Shown: positions 58,897-64,000 of the stretch, one piece after another | Layout of the letters: every line of letters starts with the position of its first letter | Position numbering within the stretch: position 1 is the first letter of the stretch | DNA from: Micromonospora sp. NBRC 110009 | Lineage (GTDB): Bacteria > Actinomycetota > Actinomycetes > Mycobacteriales > Micromonosporaceae | Length of the DNA: 64,000 bases | Direction: 5' to 3' | NCBI RefSeq assembly: GCF_030518795.1 | Contig: NZ_CP130427.1 | Coordinates: forward strand, 3,906,001-3,970,000 | Notes under the pieces: generated by a model | Seen by the model: only the letters and a program-made list of their open reading frames with translations | What the model was told of the DNA's origin: nothing | The model's database searches: none | Program-made: the position numbers and the translations under genes

Positions 58897-59379
58897 TTGT
58901 CGTCAATTGACCTGATCACCGACCGCCTCGTACTGCGTCCCTGGCCGGCCGAGGAGGCCGCCGCCGTCGTCGCCGGTGAGCGGCGCCCGCACTGGGCCGC
59001 GGACTTTCCCGCCGCCGGCGACCGGCTGATCGCCGGCTTGCTCACCCGGAAGCCGGAACAGCCCCACGGCCACCGCCTGATGATCGAGCGGGAGACCGGC
59101 CTGACCGTCGGCGCCATCGGCCTTAAGTTGCCGCTCGTCGACGGTTCGGTCGAGTTTGGCTACGGCGTCGTCCCGTCCCGGCGCTGCCGGGGCTACACCA
59201 CCGAGGCCGCCCGGGCCCTCGTGGCCCACGCCCGCACCCTCCCCGGGGTGGTGCGGGTGTATGCCACCGTGGACCCGGCCAACGTGCCGTCGGTCCGGGT
59301 GCTGGAGAAGGCCGGCCTGCGCCCGGACGGCGTCGTCGACAGCGACGAAGGGCCGCTGCACCGGTACGTCGCCGAATAA
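58897..59379 (+). CDS. GNAT family N-acetyltransferase (RimJ/RimL-like)
   Basis: A 160-residue acetyltransferase of the Acetyltransf_3 group. It opens with IDLITDRLVLRPWPAEEA, has FGYGVVPSRRCRGYTTEAAR with the acetyl-CoA loop, and VDPANVPSVRVLEKAGL near the end. These are ribosomal-protein or small-molecule acetyltransferases. The start is a TTG at 58897 with GGAG eight bases upstream; that site is predicted to be masked by a hairpin. A leader peptide and alternative hairpins precede it, which suggests induction by translation stress or an antibiotic. The substrate is unknown. Confidence 0.9.
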   Translation: MSSIDLITDRLVLRPWPAEEAAAVVAGERRPHWAADFPAAGDRLIAGLLTRKPEQPHGHRLMIERETGLTVGAIGLKLPLVDGSVEFGYGVVPSRRCRGYTTEAARALVAHARTLPGVVRVYATVDPANVPSVRVLEKAGLRPDGVVDSDEGPLHRYVAE

Positions 59380-59405
59380 CAACCGCACCCGCAGGGTCGG
59401 TCCTG

Positions 59406-59439
59406 CGTCCCGGCGGTGGGGCGACCCGCCGCCGGGACG
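59406..59439 (+). terminator. Terminator after the GNAT gene
   Basis: CGTCCCGGCGG and CCGCCGGGACG form a perfect 11-base stem with a 12-base loop, 27 bases after the stop. Confidence 0.8.
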
Positions 59440-59477
59440 GCCCTCGTTGTACGGGTAGGCGAGCAGACGGGAGAGGC

Positions 59478-60275
59478 ATGAGCTACGCCGACGTCAACGG
59501 GGTGTGGCTCTGGTACGAGAGCCACGGGAGCGGCCATCCGCTGGTGCTGCTGCACGGCGGGTACGGGTCGGTGGACATGTTCGCCCCGATCCTGCCCGCC
59601 CTCGCCGCGCGCCGGCGGGTGATCGCGGTCGACCTCCAGGGGCACGGCCGCACCGCCGACGTGGACCGCCCGCTGCGGTACGAGTCGATGGCCGACGACG
59701 TCGCCGGGCTGCTGCGCCACCTCGACCTTGCCGAGGCTGACCTGCTCGGCTACTCCCTCGGCGGCGGGGTGGCCCTGCGTACCGCGATCCAGCACCCCGA
59801 CCTGGTCCGCCGCCTGGTGCTGGTCTCCACGCCCTGCCGCCGCCAGGGCTGGTATCCCGAGGTGCTGGCCGCGATGGCCGGCCACGGCGAGCAGGTCGCC
59901 GAGCAGATGCGCGGCACCCCGCCGCACGAGCTGTACGCGCGGGTGGCGCCGCGTCCGCAGGACTGGCCGCGGCTCTGGGTCAAGACCGGCGAGCTGCTGC
60001 GTCGCGAGTACGACTGGTCGGCCGAGGTGGCCGCCCTGCCGATGCCGGTGCTGCTGGTCTACGCAGACGCCGACTCGATCCCGGTCCGTCACGCGGCGGA
60101 GTTCTTCGGGCTGCTCGGCGGCGGGCACCGGGACGCCGGCTGGGACGGCGCCGACCGACCGCTGTCCCGGCTGGCCGTGCTGCCCGGCCTGACGCATGAC
60201 GAAATCGCCGGGTCACCGGCGCTGCCCGGCGTCGTGCTGCCCTTCCTCACCCACGGGCTGCGCCCGCCCGACTGA
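59478..60275 (+). CDS. Alpha/beta hydrolase
   Basis: A 265-residue alpha/beta hydrolase. It shows VLLHGGYGSVDMF (oxyanion), GYSLGGGVAL with the nucleophile Ser, LLVYADADSIP with an Asp, and a C-terminal LPGLTHDEI in which His is the likely base. The family includes haloperoxidase-like and esterase enzymes, and no specific substrate can be assigned. The ATG at 59478 follows GGGAGAGG at good distance. It lies 98 bases after the GNAT, with a terminator between, so it has its own promoter. Confidence 0.87.
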   Translation: MSYADVNGVWLWYESHGSGHPLVLLHGGYGSVDMFAPILPALAARRRVIAVDLQGHGRTADVDRPLRYESMADDVAGLLRHLDLAEADLLGYSLGGGVALRTAIQHPDLVRRLVLVSTPCRRQGWYPEVLAAMAGHGEQVAEQMRGTPPHELYARVAPRPQDWPRLWVKTGELLRREYDWSAEVAALPMPVLLVYADADSIPVRHAAEFFGLLGGGHRDAGWDGADRPLSRLAVLPGLTHDEIAGSPALPGVVLPFLTHGLRPPD

Positions 60276-60351
60276 TCACCCGGCGGACAGCGAGGCCACC
60301 CGTCGTCCAGCTCGGGCGGGTGCGGACGGATCCGCAGCCACCCGCTCCGGA

Positions 60352-61092
60352 TCAGATGGCGAAACCGCCGTCGGCGTCGAGCACGGCACCCGTGACGTAC
60401 CCGGCGTCCGGGCCGGCGAGGTGGGCCACCACGGCGGCGATCTCCGTGGGTGCCGCGTACCGGCCCAGGGCGGTGAGACCCGCGATGGCCTCGGCGTTCG
60501 GGCCGTCCGCCGGGTTGGCGTCGGTGTCCGTGGGGCCGGGGTTCACCAGGTTGACGGTGATGCCCCGGGGCCCCAGCTCGCGGCCGAGTCCCTTGGTCAG
60601 CCCGACCAGCGCGGTCTTGCTCATCGAATAGAGCGCCAGGCCCGGGAAGGGGGCACGGCGCGCCACGTTGCTGCCGATGCTGATGATCCGGCCGCCTTCG
60701 CCCAGGTGCCGGGCGGCGGCCTGAGCCGCCAGGTACGGTGCCCGGACGTTGACCGCGAGCGTCCGGTCCACCTCCTCGGCACCCAGCTCGCCGACCGGTC
60801 CGACCAGGAAGACGGCCGCGTTGTTCACCAGGATGTCCAGCCGACCCAGCTCGGCGGCGGTGCGGTCCACCGCCGCGCGGACCGCCTCGGGGTCGGCGCT
60901 GTCGGCCTGCACCACCAGCGCGCGCCGGCCGGTCGCCTCGATCTGTTTGCCCACCATCGCGGCCTGCTCCGCGTTGCGTTCGTAGGTCAGGGCCACGTCG
61001 GCGCCCTCGCCCGCCAGGCGCCGGGCGATGGCGGCGCCGATGCCCCGCGCGCCCCCGGTGACCAGGGCGACCTTCCCGTCGAGTGTGTTCAT
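60352..61092 (-). CDS. SDR family oxidoreductase
   Basis: A 246-residue classical short-chain dehydrogenase. The nucleotide motif is ALVTGGARGIGAAIA, the NNAAVFLVGP segment follows strand 4, Ser is in IISIGSNVARRAP and Tyr-x3-Lys is in LYSMSKTALVGL. The ending GYVTGAVLDADGGFAI is usual. The length and motifs are those of 3-oxoacyl-ACP reductase-like enzymes acting on unknown substrates. No fatty-acid genes are nearby. Start ATG 61092. It converges on the hydrolase gene. Confidence 0.9.
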   Translation of the reverse strand: MNTLDGKVALVTGGARGIGAAIARRLAGEGADVALTYERNAEQAAMVGKQIEATGRRALVVQADSADPEAVRAAVDRTAAELGRLDILVNNAAVFLVGPVGELGAEEVDRTLAVNVRAPYLAAQAAARHLGEGGRIISIGSNVARRAPFPGLALYSMSKTALVGLTKGLGRELGPRGITVNLVNPGPTDTDANPADGPNAEAIAGLTALGRYAAPTEIAAVVAHLAGPDAGYVTGAVLDADGGFAI

Positions 61093-61154
61093 ACGACCAG
61101 CCTCGCGCGGGGGCGCGGCCAGGTCTGGCGGCGATCGGACGACGCGTTCGGGGG

Positions 61155-62090
61155 TCAGCTGAGCCGGCGGGCCAGCCAGCGCAGCAGCGCGTCGCCCTGG
61201 CGGCGCTGGAACGCCCGTACCGTCGGGATGCCGGGTGGCGGTGGCCACCGGGCGGCGTCGAGGAAGAAGCCGACGAAGCCGGCCAGCACCCCGGTCACGT
61301 CGGCCGGGTCCACGCCGGCGGTGAGCGGCCGGGCGCGCAGCAGCGCCTCGGGGTCGTGCCCGCCGTACACCTGCACGTTGATCAGGATCATCAGGCTGTC
61401 CAGCCAGGCCGGGCCGCGACAGGCCCACGGCCAGTCGACCACGGTGACCGTCCCGTCCGGGCCAACCAGCAGGTTGTCGGCCCGGACGTCGAGGTGGCTC
61501 AGGGTCTCCCCGGCCAGCGCGGCGAGCCCGCGCGCGGCGGCGGCGCCCAGCTCCGGCAGCCGCGCCCGGGCCCACGGATCCAGGTCGGCCGGCGGGTCCT
61601 CGACGATCCGCCCCCAACCGGCGAAGTCCGGGGCGAGCTGCTCGGCGGCGGTGGGGACGGTCGGCACCGGCGCCGGGGTGAGCGCGACCGCCATCGCCTC
61701 CAGGGTGGACAGCACGGCGGCCAGCTCCCGGGCGTCCCACGGCGTCACCGGGTGCCGGCCGTCGACGTCGGTGAAGGCCAGCGCCACCCAGTCGCCGTCG
61801 TCGTAGCTGCCGAGCAGCCGGGGCGCCGGTGCGGTCGGCGGCAGGGCGGCGGCGACCAGCGCCTCAGTGCGGTGCAGGGTGGGGCTGCGGTCGTTCTGGG
61901 CCGGGCTGACCGCCTTGACGAAGGCCCGCCGGCCGCCGGCGGTGCGCACCCGGTCGGCGGTGCCGGGGGAGAAGCCGCCCCGCTGCGACACCGCCGCCAC
62001 CACCCGGTCGCCGAGGATCTCCTCGACCGCCGCCCGGACGTGGTCGGGCAGGTCGGTCCAGTGGATCCGGGTCTTCGTCGGGTTCGTCAC
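61155..62090 (-). CDS. Aminoglycoside phosphotransferase family protein
   Basis: A 311-residue APH-fold protein. The catalytic loop is LSHLDVRADNLLVGPDG, with His-Leu-Asp in place of His-Gly-Asp, and the metal motif is VVDWPWACRGPAWLD. The N-lobe has the conserved Lys in GGRRAFVKAVSP. These features are typical of kinase-like proteins of actinomycetes with unknown small-molecule targets. The start at GTG 62090 is a choice between two adjacent GTG codons. It is just downstream of a broken gene pair. Confidence 0.87.
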   Translation of the reverse strand: MTNPTKTRIHWTDLPDHVRAAVEEILGDRVVAAVSQRGGFSPGTADRVRTAGGRRAFVKAVSPAQNDRSPTLHRTEALVAAALPPTAPAPRLLGSYDDGDWVALAFTDVDGRHPVTPWDARELAAVLSTLEAMAVALTPAPVPTVPTAAEQLAPDFAGWGRIVEDPPADLDPWARARLPELGAAAARGLAALAGETLSHLDVRADNLLVGPDGTVTVVDWPWACRGPAWLDSLMILINVQVYGGHDPEALLRARPLTAGVDPADVTGVLAGFVGFFLDAARWPPPPGIPTVRAFQRRQGDALLRWLARRLS

Positions 62091-62130
62091 CACCCCACCG
62101 TCGCGGACACCGCCCGGCGGGGGCAACCGG

Positions 62131-62290
62131 TTACCGGGCCGCGGCGGCGTAGCGGAGGACGACCACTCCACTGTCGAACGGCCGGGTCTCGACCAGGGTG
62201 AACCGGTGCGGCGCGAAGCCCCGGTCGGCGAGCGGGACGCCGCTGCCGACCACCACCGGGCTGAGCTTGACCACCAGCTCGTCGACCTCG
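62131..62290 (-). pseudogene. RibD/dihydrofolate reductase-like protein, 3' fragment
   Basis: On the minus strand this encodes VDELVVKLSPVVVGSGVPLA, then DRGFAPHRFTLVETRPFDSG and a normal ending with stop at 62131-62133. That is the C-terminal third of a RibD C-terminal-domain protein. Similarity ends abruptly near 62290, where the sequence becomes the 3' part of a tetR gene on the other strand. The N-terminal two-thirds and the start are gone. Confidence 0.85.
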
Positions 62291-62576
62291 CGAGCCCGAC
62301 CTCACCCGGGCCCTGTTCGAGCTGCGGCTGGAGGCGTCCCGCCGGCCCGACCTGCGCGGCGCGCTCGGCGACGTGCTCCGCCGGGGGTACGCCGACGACG
62401 TGGCCTTCCACGTCGCCGCCGGGCTGCCCGGCGGGGCGTTCGAGGTGGCCCTGCTGCACTACGCGGTGGACGGGCTCCTGCTCGACCTGCTCACCACCTC
62501 CGTCGACGCCGGGTTCGACGTCGAGCAGGTGGTTTCCGCCCTGGTCTCCCGCCTGGTCGAGTCCGCCACCGGTTGA
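62290..62576 (+). pseudogene. TetR family regulator, 3' fragment
   Basis: On the plus strand this reads DLTRALFELRLEASRRPDLR, then RRGYADDVAFHVAAGLPGGA and ends LVSRLVESATG, typical of the ligand-binding C-terminal domain of TetR proteins. The DNA-binding N-terminus is missing. It meets the RibD-like fragment head-to-head, so both 5' ends and their shared promoter were lost in one deletion. Confidence 0.82.
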
Positions 62577-62649
62577 CGGCGATCCGCCCAGGGTTGTCCC
62601 CCGGCGCAGCGGGAAACCGGCGCGGGACGCCCCTGGGGAGGAGCGACGG

Positions 62650-63801
62650 ATGACGGATGACACCGACCTGACCATCGGTGTGCTCGGCTCGTACGGCGGT
62701 CGCAACCTCGGTGACGAGGCGATCCTCAGCGGCCTCCTGGCCGACCTGCGCCAGCAGGAGCCGAACGCCCGGATCGTCGTCTTCTCGCGGAACCCGGCGC
62801 ACACCGCACTGGCCCACCCCGACGTGGAGGCGGTGCCCTGGGAGGGCGTCAGCCGGGCGGACTCGTCGCAGATCCTGGGTCAGCTCGACCTGCTCATCCT
62901 CGGCGGCGGCGGCATCCTCTACGACCGGGAGGCCCGCCGCTACCTGCGGGTGGTCCGGGTCGCCCAGGAGCGCGGCCTGCCCCTGCTCACCTACGCGGTC
63001 GGCGTCGGCCCGCTCAGCGACGGCGTGGACACCGGCATGGTGCGGGAGACGCTGGCGGGCGCCGCCGAGCTGACCGTACGCGACCAGGAGTCCCGGATGG
63101 TGCTGGAGGAGGCCGGGCTGACCAACCCGATCACCGTCACCGCCGACCCGGCGTTCCTGCTGGAACCGGAGAAGTTCCTGGCGAGCTGGCTGCGCGAGGA
63201 GGGCGTGCCGTCCGGCCAGCGGCTGGTCGGGTTGAGCGTCCGGGAGCCGGGCCGGGCCGCGGAACGCCTCGACGTGGACGGCTACCACCGGCTGCTCGCT
63301 CAGATCGCCGACTTCCTCGTGCACCGCATCGACGCGTACGTGCTCTTCGTGCCGATGGAGCGCGACGACATCCGGCACTCGCACGGGGTGATGTCGCACA
63401 TGGTCGCCGCCGAGCGGGGCCGGATCCTGCACAACGACTACTCGCCCCGGCAGGTGCTCGGCCTGATGGAGCACTTCGACCTCGCGGTCGGCATGCGCCT
63501 GCACTTTCTGATCTTCGCCGCCATGATGGGCACGCCGTTCCTGCCCCTGCCGTACGCCGGAAAAGTCTTCGACCTGGCCCAGCGGCTCGGGGTGCCGGCG
63601 CTGCGCGGCTTGGAACGCGAGGTGGAGGGCCCGCTGCTGGCCGAGGTGGACCAGTTGTGGGACGAGCGGGAGGCGCGGGCGGAGGAGACCGCCCGGCGGG
63701 TGGCCGAGGCGTGTGAACAGGCCCGGGGCACCTCCCACGTCACCCGGGGCGTGCTGGAGAGCATCCGGTCGCGCACCCTGACGCGGGCGGGCGTGGCCTG
63801 A
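62650..63801 (+). CDS. Polysaccharide pyruvyl transferase family protein (CsaB-like)
   Basis: A 383-residue protein of the polysaccharide pyruvyl transferase family. It starts IGVLGSYGGRNLGDEAILSG, the usual family opening, and contains LLILGGGGILYDR near residue 90 and a late MEHFDLAVGMRLHFLIFAAM. In CsaB such enzymes add pyruvate from phosphoenolpyruvate to cell-wall sugars, a modification that binds S-layer proteins. The C-terminus is a helical tail rich in Glu and Arg. The ATG at 62650 follows GGGGAGGAG. No other wall genes are adjacent. Confidence 0.92.
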   Translation: MTDDTDLTIGVLGSYGGRNLGDEAILSGLLADLRQQEPNARIVVFSRNPAHTALAHPDVEAVPWEGVSRADSSQILGQLDLLILGGGGILYDREARRYLRVVRVAQERGLPLLTYAVGVGPLSDGVDTGMVRETLAGAAELTVRDQESRMVLEEAGLTNPITVTADPAFLLEPEKFLASWLREEGVPSGQRLVGLSVREPGRAAERLDVDGYHRLLAQIADFLVHRIDAYVLFVPMERDDIRHSHGVMSHMVAAERGRILHNDYSPRQVLGLMEHFDLAVGMRLHFLIFAAMMGTPFLPLPYAGKVFDLAQRLGVPALRGLEREVEGPLLAEVDQLWDEREARAEETARRVAEACEQARGTSHVTRGVLESIRSRTLTRAGVA

Positions 63802-63809
63802 GCGCGACG

Positions 63810-64000
63810 TCAGACCGCCGGGCCCCGCCAGGTGTAGATCCACGGACGGCCGGCCTGGTCGTCCGACTCCAGTTCGTAGATCTGGGCCTCGGCCAGCCCC
63901 TCCGGGCCGAGGTGGTGGTGGGTCAGCGGCGGCCGGTCGTTGCTGTCCAGCTCGACGGTGACGGTCTCGCCGTCGGCCGCGCCGCCCACCAGGGGGATCT
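63810..64000 (-). CDS. Hypothetical protein, C-terminal part
   Basis: The gene runs off the right edge; only about 63 C-terminal residues are visible. The visible part includes TVTVELDSNDRPPLTHHHLG and ends RPWIYTWRGPAV. It looks like a small beta-rich protein with a Trp-rich end. No family can be named from this part. It converges on the pyruvyl transferase gene with eight bases between the stops. Confidence 0.65.
   Translation of the reverse strand, partial: IPLVGGAADGETVTVELDSNDRPPLTHHHLGPEGLAEAQIYELESDDQAGRPWIYTWRGPAV

Noticed and set aside
1..64000. CRISPR arrays, rRNA genes, prophage structural genes, biosynthetic megasynthases
   Set aside because: No spaced direct repeats, no rRNA sequence, no phage structural proteins and no PKS or NRPS domains were seen; only the fatty-acid synthase genes are present.

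Overview
The window is 64 kb of very GC-rich DNA with dense genes, strong G/C preference at third codon positions and many GTG starts. Gene content points to a filamentous actinomycete of the Micromonosporaceae, most like Micromonospora: a fabD-fabH-acpP-fabF-accD6 operon with a PucR/FasR-type regulator, homodimeric aceE, DUF3145 and DUF3052 proteins, a HelR-type RNA polymerase recycling ATPase and mycothiol-linked (MDMPI-type) proteins. The assignment comes from gene content only.

Layout. 1-9.5 kb: housekeeping and stress genes (STAS protein, small START-like protein, a secreted LAS-type cell-wall enzyme behind a c-di-AMP riboswitch, a CDF metal exporter, HelR, an alpha/beta hydrolase, a beta-carbonic anhydrase). 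9.8-17.2 kb: DUF3145, a GH3 lipoprotein related to NagZ, and a likely envelope-glycan group (GT2 transferase, large polytopic protein, divergent ROK protein, methyltransferase). 17.4-24 kb: type II fatty-acid synthesis, with accD6 downstream and the regulator upstream. 24-33.3 kb: oxidoreductase, CopC-like protein, gltX, a sugar MFS plus GH1 beta-glucosidase operon, and a PadR/hydrolase divergent pair. 33.3-41.2 kb: central metabolism and redox (aceE, a fused E1 alpha-beta dehydrogenase, DUF3052, AhpE-type peroxiredoxin).

At 41.27 kb a tRNA-Val(TAC) is followed directly by a 5'-truncated tyrosine integrase. From there to about 55.5 kb the sequence looks like an old, decaying genomic island: an ECF42 sigma/YCII/RibD-like operon, an IS110 element with a long 5' leader, two APH-fold proteins, lipoproteins with lower GC, and at least two frameshifted genes. 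Backbone-like genes resume at 55.6 kb (MFS exporter, NCS2 purine permease, GNAT, hydrolase, SDR, APH-fold protein, polysaccharide pyruvyl transferase). A junction near 62.29 kb joins the 3' halves of a divergent RibD-like/tetR pair.

The most interesting items are regulatory. They are a c-di-AMP riboswitch before the cell-wall enzyme, a leader peptide with mutually exclusive hairpins and a sequestered ribosome site before the GNAT at 58.9 kb, and a run of four hairpins before the purine permease. Among proteins, FabD carries a C-terminal lipoyl-like domain without the modifiable lysine, and the fused E1 dehydrogenase has a disordered insertion of about 140 residues. No rRNA, CRISPR array or biosynthetic megasynthase is present.
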